A stretch of 64,000 bases of DNA from Streptomyces sp. NBC_00285 (GTDB lineage Bacteria > Actinomycetota > Actinomycetes > Streptomycetales > Streptomycetaceae): the NCBI RefSeq assembly GCF_036174265.1, contig NZ_CP108055.1:186001-250000 (forward strand), written 5' to 3'. Below are positions 52,666 to 61,370 of the stretch, one piece after another; within the stretch, counting starts at the first letter, position 1; each line of letters opens with the position of its first letter. The notes below the pieces were generated by a model that saw only the letters and a program-made list of their open reading frames with translations, ran no database searches and was not told the origin of the DNA. Made by a program: the position numbers and the translations under genes.

Positions 52666-53577
52666 TTGAAGGTGCCGTTCACGTTCCGCGTGCCTGCCTT
52701 CGACGACCAGGAGGCGGAAGGCGAGGGGTGGCCGGCCTCGCTCGCCGGATTCCCGCTTGGGCAGTGGACCGCCGACGCTCGCCGCTTCTACGCCCGCGGG
52801 GACATGGACGAGGACCGCATCGCCCAGCTGGAAAAGCTGGGCATGGTCTGGTCGCACTTCGACGTCGCGTGGGAGGAGGGCCTGTCCGCCGCGCGCGGGT
52901 GGGCCGCCGAACACGGGCACCTCCTGGTCCCGCTGGACGCCACCTACCAGGGGTACCGGGTGGGCATCCTTTTGAAGAACGCGCGGGCCGCTGCGCGCAA
53001 GGCTGCCGAGATCGAGCAGCGAGGTGCCGAGGGGCTGCCGGTGGAGTCGTCGGCGGGGGCGCTGTCGGATGAACGGCGCGAGCAGCTGCAGGAGATCGAC
53101 GCGTCCTGGTGCCCGAGCTGGCCGGTGACGTGGCAGCGCTGCTTCCACCTGGTCCGGATGCACCTGGACGCGGGCGAGGCACTGCCCACCGAGGCGGGCG
53201 AAGTCCTGCGCCAAGGCGAGGACCTCGGGCGGTGGGTCAAGTCGGTGCGACTCGGATGGGACCAACTCACCACCGTCCAACAGTGGATGTGCGAACAGGC
53301 CCTCGGGATCGAGCACGCGACCGAGGACGAGAAGCCGCCGCCGCGCCGTACGCAGGCCGACAAGTGGGCGCTCAACTTCCTTGCCGCCAAGCAGTACTAC
53401 GAGCGCGAGGGGCACCTTCAGGTCCCGGGGAAGCACATCGAGCGGATCGTCACCGAGGACCAGGAGGAACGGGAGCACAAGCTGGGGGCCTGGATCGGGA
53501 ATCAGCGGACCAGGGCCGCGACGCTGACGCCGGAGCGGGTGGAGCAGCTGTCCGCGATCGGCATGCGCTGGGCATAG
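52666..53577 (+). pseudogene. helicase-associated (HA) domain array, N-terminally truncated
   Basis: A 303-codon frame opening at TTG. It contains repeated units of the HA type: LGQWTADARRFYARGDMDED, RIAQLEKLGMVWSHFDVAWEE, LSAARGWAAEHGHLLVP, then WALNFLAAKQYYEREGHLQV and LGAWIGNQRTRAATLTPERV with EQLSAIGMRW. In Streptomyces such repeats form the C-terminal part of large DEAD/DEAH helicases on chromosome ends and plasmids. The helicase motor is missing, replaced by an integrase fragment. The frame is open, so a free HA protein could be made, but a real start is not evident. Confidence 0.7.
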
Positions 53578-53647
53578 AAACCGCGCCTCACATCCTCCAG
53601 CGATTACGACATAGCCCTTGTGTGAGGCAGTCGACTCCCTCTCCTCA

Positions 53648-54275
53648 GGGTGTCCAACTCGGTGACTGGCTCGACCCGGCCGCTCCCCCGAAGGACCCGT
53701 CGTGCGCCACCACCGACTCCTCCTTCGTCGCCACCGCCTTCGTCGCGCACAGCGCCCACCTGCTCGCTGACGCGGCCCGCGAACTGGGCCACGCCGACGA
53801 CGCCGACCGGTACGCCGCCCTGCACCGGCGTACCGCCGACACCGCCTGGCACAAGTGGGGCGACCACGCCCGCACCACCCAGAACGGATGCACCCTCGCC
53901 CTCCAGTTCGGCATCGTGCCCACCGCCGAACGCGCCGCGGTGGGCGAAGCCCTCGCCGCGCTGGTACGCGCCAACCGCGGACGCATCGCCACAGGCTTCC
54001 TCCGCACACCCTTCGTACTGCCCGCCCACACCCGCACAGGCCACACGGACGAGGCGTACCAACTCCTGCTCAACCCGGAGTGCCCGGGCTGGCTCTACCA
54101 GGTCGAACGCGGTGCCACCACCATGTGGGAACGGTGGGACGCCATCCAGCCCGACGGCACCATCGACGTCGAGAATGCGGGCATGATGCTGTCGTTCAAC
54201 CACTACGCCTACGGCGCCGTCGCCGCCTGGCTCTCCCAGTCCGTCGCCGGACTACGACCCGCCACCCCCGGCGAC
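53648..54275 (+). pseudogene. GH78 alpha-L-rhamnosidase, C-terminal part of the catalytic domain
   Basis: Reads QLGDWLDPAAPPKDPSCATT, then FVAHSAHLLADAARELG, ALQFGIVPTAERAAVGEALA, IATGFLRTPFVLPAHTRTGH and the family hallmark GATTMWERWDAIQPDGT with SFNHYAYGAVAAWL. Both ends are missing: the N-terminal ~600 residues and the C-terminal sandwich. After ATPG the frame enters an unrelated antisense gene fragment. It adds L-rhamnose to the list of sugars once handled by this island. Confidence 0.8.
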
Positions 54276-54460
54276 ATCGAAGCCGAGCACCGGGTGCCCG
54301 GGGTCAGTCTCCGGCGCGAGCACTACAGATTTGTCCAAGGAACGTCCGATCGCCCGCAGGAACCCGCACAACACGTTCAGTCGCACCTGGCCCTGGAGTT
54401 CCCGAAGGTCCACGTCGAAGTCGATCGAGTCGGCCGCATAGGGGCGAAAGATTGCCATTA
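54270..54460 (-). pseudogene. fragment of an unidentified Streptomyces protein
   Basis: The minus strand reads FRPYAADSIDFDVDLRELQG, then QVRLNVLCGFLRAIGRSLDK and PGHPVLGFDV. It has the regular composition of a real protein and resembles a short conserved actinomycete protein ending in HPVLGFD, but no function is known. It is trapped between the GH78 and istB fragments. Confidence 0.4.
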
Positions 54461-54480
54461 CTCCCGGTACTGGCCAGATC

Positions 54481-54702
54481 GAGCTGCTGTTCCAGGTCCT
54501 GACCGAACGGGAGGAGAAGAACAGCGTCGCCATCGCCTCCAACGAGAGCTTCGGCGGCTGGACGAAGACGTTCAGTGATCCGAGGCTCTGCACGGCCATC
54601 GTCGACCGCCTGACCTTCGACGCGGCCATCATCGAGACCGACACCGACTCCAACCGCCTCGCCCAGACCCGGGCACGGGCCGAACAAGCCACCACCGGCT
54701 GA
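54481..54702 (+). pseudogene. IS21 helper ATPase (IstB), C-terminal fragment
   Basis: Begins ELLFQVLTEREEKNSVAIAS, continues FGGWTKTFSDPRLCTAIVDR and ends with a natural IstB tail and stop. Its first 75 bp repeat 25654-25728 with one mismatch, in the same orientation. Together the two fragments would make IstB from the P-loop region to the stop. Confidence 0.8.
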
Positions 54703-54756
54703 ATCACCGGCTATTGCCAGGCCGTCAGCACGTTCTAGGATTCCCAAGAGACGACC

Positions 54757-55103
54757 CGGTTCCGTTCTCGGGAACCGGCCTGGCCCGCTACCGCGGGCCC
54801 GCCTTCTGGCCCCCAGCCCCCGGGCCTGGAGAGACAACCGAACCGGCAGGGAAACCGGAGCCCGCATCCCGCGAACGGTCCGCGGCCCCGGTCCCTCGTC
54901 CTGCGGCCCGGCGGGGCGAACTCCCGCTCGCCCCAACGGCCGTGAGGACGATCCCGCGCGAGGTCTCGCGCCCTGGGAAGACGCGAGCCTTCGCGCCGGC
55001 GGCCGCCGCTCTCACCGACGGGCGGCGGCCGCCACACTCCACCGTTGCCAGAACGCCCGCTTCATCTAAAGGACGTGCCCGCGCGGGCTGGCCGCGCGGG
55101 CAC
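54757..55103. other. palindrome-dense non-coding block
   Basis: No frame here is protein-like (Pro/Arg/Ala low complexity on all six). At least five perfect short palindromes occur: CCGGTTCC/GGAACCGG (54757), GGGGCGA/TCGCCCC (54913), GCGCGAG/CTCGCGC (54956), GGCGGCCGCCG/CGGCGGCCGCC (about 54998) and GTGCCCGCGCGG/CCGCGCGGGCAC (55075). The density recalls structured telomere or origin DNA, but no known telomere sequence was recognised. Confidence 0.5.
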
Positions 55104-55290
55104 GCAGCCGGTGGCCTCCCGCAAACCACCGGCCACAGCCTCGGCGGCACCGACCCCGCCGCGGCTTCCCCGACAGGGCATCCCAGCGCGGCAGCCACAA
55201 CTTCGGGGGAGCTGCCGCCGCGTGTCACCCCGCCGTCCGGGCGGAGCCCGACACCCCACCGCCATCCTCCCCCGCCCACGGCAACAAAAG

Positions 55291-55328
55291 AGGAGCCGTT
55301 CGGCCCTGTTCCGGGCCGAACGGCTCCT
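55291..55328 (-). terminator. strong terminator of the 55.4-kb gene
   Basis: A perfect 16-bp stem AGGAGCCGTTCGGCCC with a 6-base loop, followed on the minus strand by CTTTTG. It lies about 115 bp beyond the stop of the gene at 55445-55912. Confidence 0.75.
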
Positions 55329-55444
55329 CAACCCCGGAGTCCGAGCCCTCGCTTCGCCGCTGAGTGACATCGAAACTCGGTTCTGGCACAGATCTTGGGG
55401 AGCGGTCGCGGAGCGTTACTGAGCAGGCCGCTTCGCAGCTTTGA

Positions 55445-55912
55445 TCACACCTGTTCTTGGTAGACCCTGATTTCCATGGGATGGAAGCTGCGGAGGGTCG
55501 CCCAGAAGTCGTGGAGTCCCAGGCCGTCGGCCCAGTGGTCGAGTTCGTCGTCCGTGTCGTGGAAGAACCAGGACTCGAAGTGCCCCAGCGCCCGAAGTTG
55601 AGGGACGGGCTCGTATCGGAGTTCGCAGTGGAGCTGGATGTAATGATCATGCTCGCCGGAAGCGTCGTTGATCTCGAACTGCCGGGCAAGATCCAGCGTG
55701 AAGACTCGCGGGCCCTCGAAGGAGTGGGTCCCGTACTGGAGGAGAAGGCCATCAGCGTCCGACGTGTCCGCGGTGTCGAATCGTTGGGAGCCGAAGCGTA
55801 CGAACCTGAGCCACGCCTCGTCCAAGTCCAACTCGGCCAGAGGCTGCTGCCCACGGCTCAGCTCATGTTGAAGTCGCTCCTCGGCCCGGTCTATGGGCAA
55901 TCTCTTCGACAT
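55445..55912 (-). CDS. hypothetical protein
   Basis: A 155-aa acidic soluble protein; ATG after AAGGACAGGG. The N-terminus is helical (RAEERLQHELSRGQQPLAEL), followed by strand-rich text with DAWLRF-, FEGPRVFTLDLARQFEI-, YIQLHCELRYEP- and HFESWFFHDTDDELDHWADG-like patterns. Nothing in the family lists I know fits. The compact, Trp/Asp-rich make-up is similar to many immunity or stress proteins, which is only a suggestion. Followed by a strong terminator; single-gene transcript. Confidence 0.6.
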   Translation of the reverse strand: MSKRLPIDRAEERLQHELSRGQQPLAELDLDEAWLRFVRFGSQRFDTADTSDADGLLLQYGTHSFEGPRVFTLDLARQFEINDASGEHDHYIQLHCELRYEPVPQLRALGHFESWFFHDTDDELDHWADGLGLHDFWATLRSFHPMEIRVYQEQV

Positions 55913-56019
55913 CCCTGTCCTTCGCGGTCTCGACGGAATCTGTGGCCTGGCGGCGATCTTCTCAGCCCACCACCCTCGCTGACGTGATCAGGGTTGGCTG
56001 CAGAGCCTGGGGCGAGACG

Positions 56020-56775
56020 CTATTGGAGCAGGATCATCTTGCGGAGTAACTCGAATCCGGCACGTCCGTAGAGCTGCCTCTTGATCTTCTTGATGCGGTT
56101 CACGGCTCCTTCCGTGCCGCCGGAGCTCCAGTGCAAGGTGAGGCCGGCGGTCACCGCATCGAGGTCTCGAAGCAGGTGGAGGGCGAAGTTGGTGAGGCCG
56201 GGCAGTTGGCTGGCGTCGACAGCGTCGATCCAGGCGGGAAGCGTGGAGCCGAGGCGATGGGTGAGGATATCGCCGAAACCGCGGACATGTTCGGCCGCGG
56301 TATCCAGTTCGGGGCAGCGCGCCAGGACGTCCTTCAACGCGGCATGCTCGTCTTCGCTCAGGGTTGACGGGTGACGGGTGAGCCAGCCGGTGACCCGCCT
56401 CACGGTCGGCGGAGGAGGCGGCGCCTGCGGCGGCGCGGCGCGCAGGGTGGCAATGCAGGCACGGACCATCTGGTAGGTGACGGGCGCGTTCTCGGCGATC
56501 AGTTCGCGATGCAGGCACGTGACGTTCGTGCATCCCGCAGCGAACCGTCGCTCCAGATAGGGCATGTAGGGGCCCAGACGACTGGGCCGGGGACGGTTCT
56601 CCCGGAGGGTGTCCTGCCAGGTAGCAGCACGTGCGTAGCGCAGCACGGTGTTGGGCCCCCAGCCCAGATGCCGAGCGATCGCCCGGCGGGAGTGGCCCTG
56701 GACGAGCAGCTTGTGGACCAGGACGTGCGCGGCCTTCTTGCGCTGGGCCCGCCGGCCATCACGCCACGGCGGATG
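56020..56775 (-). pseudogene. ISL3-family transposase, C-terminal half
   Basis: Reads HVLVHKLLVQGHSRRAIARH and LGWGPNTVLRYARAATWQ, then RRVTGWLTRHPSTLSEDEHA, and ends HWSSGGTEGAVNRIKKIKRQ, LYGRAGFELLRKMILLQ. The second HTH and the final catalytic Glu are present, but the N-terminal zinc ribbon and first two Asp are missing. Close in subgroup to the intact transposase at 12458 (shared GWLTRHP and EGAVNRIK). Confidence 0.8.
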
Positions 56776-56799
56776 CCCCTGCCGTCATCGCCCCGGCCA

Positions 56800-57060
56800 G
56801 CCGCAGGTGCCTGCGAGGTGTGAAAGGCGTGGTGCACCGTGGCGGACTCCGCCAGGAGGGCCTCCACGAAGGCGGGGTGGCCGGTGATGGAGTACACGAT
56901 CTCGCCGAGGGCGCCGTCCGTCCGGGGTTGGCGCTCGCGGACCAGGTAACCGCAGGTCTCCCGTTCCTTCAGAGCCGTGCGCACCGCGTCCCGTCCATCG
57001 GGGCCCGAGCGGACGAGGCCGGCGACCGTCACCTGCAAGCCGCTTTGATGGGTGCCGATG
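56800..57060 (-). pseudogene. winged-HTH replication-type protein, fragment
   Basis: The minus strand reads VTVAGLVRSGPDGRDAVRTA, then LKERETCGYLVRERQPRTDG and GEIVYSITGHPA, the winged-helix signature of small Streptomyces plasmid/element replication-linked proteins. The N-terminal part is cut near 57060 and the C-terminus is cut by the ISL3 remnant. Confidence 0.5.
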
Positions 57061-57177
57061 TATCCGAAGAGGACGTGTTGACCGAACTAAGCTCCGACGC
57101 CGTAATCACACCGGCCACGCCGTGATGGTTGCATCCCCCAACGGCCGTCACGGGGGCTGAACATAAAGTGAGGTGCC

Positions 57178-58215
57178 ATGCGAAGTCTCGACCGTCTACC
57201 GAAGGCTCATCTCCATCTGCACCTCGAAGGTGCGATGCGTCCCGCCACGCTCGCAGAGCTGGCGGGAGAGCGTGGTGAACGACCGCCCAATTGCGACAGC
57301 TTCACCTCGTTCGAGGACTTCAATGCCTTGCACGGCGCCGCGGCCCGGCTGGTGCGTGAGGGCCCACGCAGGAACCTTCTGCGACTGGTACGCGAGGTGG
57401 TCCAGGACGCTGCCGCAGACGGAGCGGTATGGATCGAGCCGCACATGAACCCCCTGACCTACCAGGACGATCCAGACGCCGCGCTCGACCTGCTGGACGA
57501 GGTGATTGACGAAGGCCGCCGCACGGGAGCCCAGCTGGGCGTCGGGTTCGGCATCCTGGTGTTCGCACGGCGCAACGCGGACCCGTCGAAAGCAGTCGAG
57601 ACGGCCCGCCTCGCGGCGAGACGAGCAGGTAATGGAGTGGTTTCCTTCGGCCTGGCCGGAGACGAGACCCGCCAGACCACCGAGTCGTTCGCTGAGTCGT
57701 TCGCCATCGCCCGCGATGCCGGGCTGATTCCCGCCCCACATGCAGGGGAACTTGCCGGCCCGGCCAGCGTGCGCGCCGCACTCGACGTACTCGGCGCCCG
57801 ACGGATCGCCCACGGCGTACGGGCCATCGAAGACACGGCTCTTCTCCACCGCCTGGCCACGGACGGCATAGTCCTGGATGTCTGCCCCACCTCCAACGTC
57901 GCCCTCGGAGTCGTCCCCTCCTTGTCCGCGCACCCCCTGCCGCTGCTGCTGCAAGCAGGTGTCCGGTGCACCCTCAATGCCGACGACCCTCTGCTGTTCG
58001 GCCCGGGTCTGCTGCAGGAGTACGAAACAGCCCGAACGGCGCTCGCCCTCACCGACCTCCAGCTCGCTGCCATGGCCGCTACCTCGCTCGAAGCCTCGGG
58101 CGCCCCGCGCACCAGCGTGAAGGACGCGGTCACCCGCATCAACAGATGGCTGGCCACACCAGACCCGGCAACTACGTCCCCGACTCAATCAGGATTGTCA
58201 GCCACCGCACCCTGA
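57178..58215 (+). CDS. adenosine/adenine deaminase-family metal-dependent hydrolase
   Basis: A 345-aa protein; AGTGAGGT precedes ATG. The metal site is complete: His13/His15 in HLHLEGAMRP, His188 in PAPHAGELAG with catalytic Glu191, His212 in RIAHGVRA, and Asp269-Asp270 in CTLNADDPLLFG. This is the adenosine deaminase fold, converting adenosine (or adenine or a related amino-purine) to the keto form in purine salvage. Length fits. It is monocistronic, between a remnant-rich region and IS110. Exact substrate cannot be fixed by eye. Confidence 0.9.
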   Translation: MRSLDRLPKAHLHLHLEGAMRPATLAELAGERGERPPNCDSFTSFEDFNALHGAAARLVREGPRRNLLRLVREVVQDAAADGAVWIEPHMNPLTYQDDPDAALDLLDEVIDEGRRTGAQLGVGFGILVFARRNADPSKAVETARLAARRAGNGVVSFGLAGDETRQTTESFAESFAIARDAGLIPAPHAGELAGPASVRAALDVLGARRIAHGVRAIEDTALLHRLATDGIVLDVCPTSNVALGVVPSLSAHPLPLLLQAGVRCTLNADDPLLFGPGLLQEYETARTALALTDLQLAAMAATSLEASGAPRTSVKDAVTRINRWLATPDPATTSPTQSGLSATAP

Positions 58216-58243
58216 AGCCCCTTCTGGAACAACCATCCAGCGA

Positions 58244-59592
58244 TTACGGGACTTCCCAATGCTTATGTCAAGCCGCTTCTGTGGTGGGAAGTGAGGAGTG
58301 ATAGCACTCGCTGTCGCGGATCATCGCCCACAGAACGTTGATGCGTCGACGTGCGAGGGCGAGGAGAGCCTGCTTGTGCCCCTTTCCTTCGCTCCGCTTT
58401 CGCTGGTAGTACGTCTTGGAGGCGGGGCAGGACTTGAGGCTGGCCATCGCCGACAAGTACATGGCCCGCAGCAGGCCGCGGTGGTAGCGGCGGGGTCTGC
58501 GCAGGTTGCCGCTTACGCGGCCGGAGTCGCGGGGCTGCGGGGCCAGGCCGGCGAAGCCGGCCAGGCGGTCGGCACTGCCGAAGGCATCCATGTCGCCACC
58601 CGTCGCGGCGATGAACTCGGCGCCGAGCCTGGGCCCCATACCGGGCAGGCTGCGGATCACCTCGGCGTGGGGATGTTCGCAAAACCGGGCCTCGACCAGG
58701 GCGTCGAGTTCCGCGACCTCCTCGTCGAGGGCCAGCACCGCCTTCGCGAGGCGGGCCACCATCGCGGCGGCCAGTTTCTCGCCGGGCAGCGTGGTGTGCT
58801 GGGCCCGGGCGGCTTCCACGGCGATGTGAGCGAGTGCGGCGGCACCTTTGACCTTGCGGTTCTTCAGCCAGGTCTCGATCCGCTTCGCGCCTGCGCGGCG
58901 GATCGCTGACGGCGTCTGGTAGCCGGTCAGAAGGATCGCAGGACCCTTGTTGGTCAAGTCCAGCGCCCGTTCCAACGCAGGGAATATCTCCAGCAGTTGG
59001 GCCCGGAGGCGGTTGATCTGCCGGGTGCGGTCGAAGACCACGTCAAGGCGCCGGGTGGTCAGGGTGCGCAGGTCGACAGCGATCTCTTCCCCGGGCCTGA
59101 GCAGTCCCAGGTCCCGGCGGACGCGGGCCTGGTCGGCGATGACGAAGGCGTCTTTCGCGTCGGTCTTCCCCTCGCCCCGATAGGTGGCCGAGGCTCGGTG
59201 AACCGCCAGGCCGGTGAGGTAGGCGACTGGCTGGTCGTGGGCGATGAGCAGGCCGATCAGCAGGGCGGCGCCCCCGTGGTTGAGATCGACGGCCCAAAGC
59301 GCATCGTCGGATATCGCCAGCACTTCGCCGATCAGCGCCAGCAGCTCACTCTCGTCGTTCAGGGTCCGGCGGGACAGCAACCGCTCGCCCTCTGCATTGA
59401 TCACCACGGTGTGATGATGCGTCTTGCCGATGTCCACCCCGGCCCAGATCTCGGACATATGCCCCTCCGCCAGTTCGTCTGACATTGATCCCGCAGACGA
59501 CCTCGCCGACGTTGTCCTACAGCAGCGATCGAGTCGCGTCTCCCAATCAGCGGTCGAGTCGTCGCGGGGCTCTGGGCGGCCAAGTCCCGTAA
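58244..59592 (-). mobile_element. IS110-family element
   Basis: Boundaries are tentative. TTACGGGACTT at 58244-58254 recurs inverted at 59582-59592, framing the IS110 transposase and its 5' non-coding part. The length of about 1.35 kb is normal. IS110 elements make no clear terminal repeats or target duplications, so the true tips could differ by tens of bases. Confidence 0.55.
58268..59458 (-). CDS. IS110-family recombinase/transposase
   Basis: A 396-aa protein; GGAGGGG lies six bases before ATG 59458, better than the in-frame start at 59485. The N-terminal DEDD RuvC-like domain begins WAGVDIGKTHHHTVVINAEG (Asp9), with EGKTDAKDAFVIADQAR. The C-terminal Tnp_20 domain has RSLPGMGPRLGAEFIAATGG and GLAPQPRDSGRVSG with the expected serine. 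Intact. Such enzymes are directed by a bridge RNA from the 5' non-coding end. Confidence 0.92.
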   Translation of the reverse strand: MSEIWAGVDIGKTHHHTVVINAEGERLLSRRTLNDESELLALIGEVLAISDDALWAVDLNHGGAALLIGLLIAHDQPVAYLTGLAVHRASATYRGEGKTDAKDAFVIADQARVRRDLGLLRPGEEIAVDLRTLTTRRLDVVFDRTRQINRLRAQLLEIFPALERALDLTNKGPAILLTGYQTPSAIRRAGAKRIETWLKNRKVKGAAALAHIAVEAARAQHTTLPGEKLAAAMVARLAKAVLALDEEVAELDALVEARFCEHPHAEVIRSLPGMGPRLGAEFIAATGGDMDAFGSADRLAGFAGLAPQPRDSGRVSGNLRRPRRYHRGLLRAMYLSAMASLKSCPASKTYYQRKRSEGKGHKQALLALARRRINVLWAMIRDSECYHSSLPTTEAA

Positions 59593-59640
59593 GCCATCTG
59601 TCGGCTCAGCCTTTACAGCCATACCCGGAGCCCCCGGGCC
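59459..59640 (-). ncRNA. candidate bridge-RNA region of the IS110 element
   Basis: About 130-180 bp of non-coding DNA upstream of the transposase start. IS110 elements encode a structured bridge RNA here, with loops for target and donor. The position is expected from the family. I did not resolve the loops by eye; the 5' boundary is uncertain. Confidence 0.35.
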
Positions 59641-59696
59641 CCTCTGATCCTACGAACGATCAGATCAGACCCACGCCTTGAAAGGTAGGACACCCT

Positions 59697-60455
59697 TTAG
59701 CCGCGGCCGGCGACCACCAGGTATCCCTCGCTTGCGGGGTCGAAGGTGGTGGACTGCACCGTGAGCCCGACGCTCCGCAACTGCGCCACGAGGTCCTCGT
59801 ACCGGTAGGGCCAGATGGACAACCGCTCCGAGCAGGCTCGCACTGCCCCATCCGGCTCGATCTGGGCGACCACGATCTCAAGGAAGTGTTCCTGCTCCCA
59901 GCGCTGCTCGATCTGCCAGTAGTAGCTGACGACCGCATCGCGGTCGTTGCGGCGGACGAGTCGACCGCGGACCTCTACGCGTGAGCCGGCCAAGCGCACC
60001 AGCTCCCAGTTGCGTGAGTGGAGCACAAGGCGTCCGCCCGGATTCAGCAGCCGCGACATCGCTTCCAGTGCGGTCAGGCGCCCGGCTGCACCCTGGGCGT
60101 GCCCGAGCGAATTGCCGACGCAGAACACCAGATCGAACGTGGAGTCCTCCAGGTGGTCGGGCAGCTCGTCCCAACTCGCGCGCAGGGCTCGAAGCGAGAC
60201 ACCCTGCTCGTCGGCGACCTTCTCGGTCCGGCGAACCATCCCATCACTAGCGTCCGCGGCGACCACGTCAAGGCCAAGACTCGCGAGACCTACGGCGAGC
60301 TGGCCGGTTCCACACGCGCAGTCCAGGACGCGTGCGTCGGGCGGCACAGAGCCCACGACATCGCTGTAGTACACCGCGGCTGCCGTGGCGGGGGTCAACC
60401 TGTCGTCCCCGATCAGCCACTCGTACACGTCGGAAAGCGCCCCATAACCAGCCAC
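59697..60455 (-). CDS. class I SAM-dependent methyltransferase
   Basis: A 252-aa protein. GTG at 60455 is seven bases after GGAGG and is preferred over an upstream start at 60473. Motif I VLDCACGTGQLAVGLA (about 42-57), acidic motif II DVVAADASDGMV, motif III region FDLVFCVGNSLGHAQGA, and GGRLVLHSRNWE. It methylates an unknown small molecule or protein. The C-terminal half is beta-rich. Single gene, with the IS110 element just downstream. Confidence 0.9.
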   Translation of the reverse strand: MAGYGALSDVYEWLIGDDRLTPATAAAVYYSDVVGSVPPDARVLDCACGTGQLAVGLASLGLDVVAADASDGMVRRTEKVADEQGVSLRALRASWDELPDHLEDSTFDLVFCVGNSLGHAQGAAGRLTALEAMSRLLNPGGRLVLHSRNWELVRLAGSRVEVRGRLVRRNDRDAVVSYYWQIEQRWEQEHFLEIVVAQIEPDGAVRACSERLSIWPYRYEDLVAQLRSVGLTVQSTTFDPASEGYLVVAGRG

Positions 60456-60744
60456 CGCGACAACCTCCATCACACAACGACCCGCGGGCTGAACCGCCCT
60501 GCGATTCGGACCTTGCGCCTCGCACTGTGCCGGGCCGTGTCAGCGAAGCATTGAACAGGACCCAACCACTTCCGGCCGCTCAGACTCAACCGGATTTCGA
60601 GGGTGTCGACGGTCACGTATTTCGGCTCTGTCGGAGATCTTGTGATGATTGCCGTCGACGGTCTGCGAACTGATCCGCTCGTGTGTGTACATCCGCGGCT
60701 GCACCTTGATCACCGGCTCCAAAGGGCAGCCCTACTTTCGTCTT

Positions 60745-61329
60745 TCACTGCCAGGAGGGATTGCGGCTCGGCAGCCAGGGACCGAAGAGCGACTCGTACT
60801 CCTCTCCCGTCTCGACGGTGAGGATGAAGTCAGGCGTCGTGCCAGAGACCGCAGTATGCAGGCGAGTCAACAGGGACGGGACCGATTCGAGCTCCAAGCC
60901 CAGTGCCGCAGCCAGGCGTACTCGATCCGCGCCGAACTCGGGTTGGTCCCTGAGCTCGTCATGGCAAAGGTGGTCGGCAGTAGTCTGCATGGTCGTCAGA
61001 TCACCAGATCCAGAGAACTTCAGGCAGTCCCACCAGGACGGCAACCCAACAATGATCTCCAACGCCTCGGTCAGGCTCTGGCCGATCAAACCGGCTTGTC
61101 CTTCGGAGCTGGCATAGAGAACGGGCCGGCCCTCGCTGCCTTCACCACAGAGGAAGAAGGTTCCGCCAGTGAAATCACCGGCAACACCCTGCAGAGCAAG
61201 CCCAGACGAGAGCCGGACAGGCTCCCCGTGATCGTCACGCGAGAGATCAAACTCGCAGACGTGCCACAGCAGCTCGGCGAGACCGGAGTCCCGCCGTATC
61301 GAGTCCAGGATTTCCTCGTCACGAGTCAC
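60745..61329 (-). CDS. hypothetical protein next to ISL3
   Basis: A 194-aa soluble protein from GTG 61329; the frame extends to 61374, but that part overlaps the ISL3 transposase end. Features: FTGGTFFLCGEGSEGRPVLY, SSEGQAGLIGQSLTEALEII, VGLPSWWDCLKFSGSGDLT. The pattern FLCGEG-x(3)-PVLYASSEGQAGL recurs in uncharacterised actinobacterial SMI1/SUKH-like proteins, which suggests but does not prove an immunity-type fold. The promoter may have been replaced by the IS. Confidence 0.6.
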   Translation of the reverse strand: MTRDEEILDSIRRDSGLAELLWHVCEFDLSRDDHGEPVRLSSGLALQGVAGDFTGGTFFLCGEGSEGRPVLYASSEGQAGLIGQSLTEALEIIVGLPSWWDCLKFSGSGDLTTMQTTADHLCHDELRDQPEFGADRVRLAAALGLELESVPSLLTRLHTAVSGTTPDFILTVETGEEYESLFGPWLPSRNPSWQ

Positions 61330-61370
61330 GCGGCGGACGATAGCAGTGGCACCTGAATGGTCGGGTGATC

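Noticed and set aside
53585..53640. Shared CCAGCGATTACG at 53.6 kb and 58.24 kb as a possible attachment site
   Set aside because: Only 12 identical bases and no consistent flanking structure; too short to support a site.
60540..60722. Minus-strand 60-codon frame between the methyltransferase and the hypothetical gene
   Set aside because: Weak start, no homology noticed; treated as intergenic.
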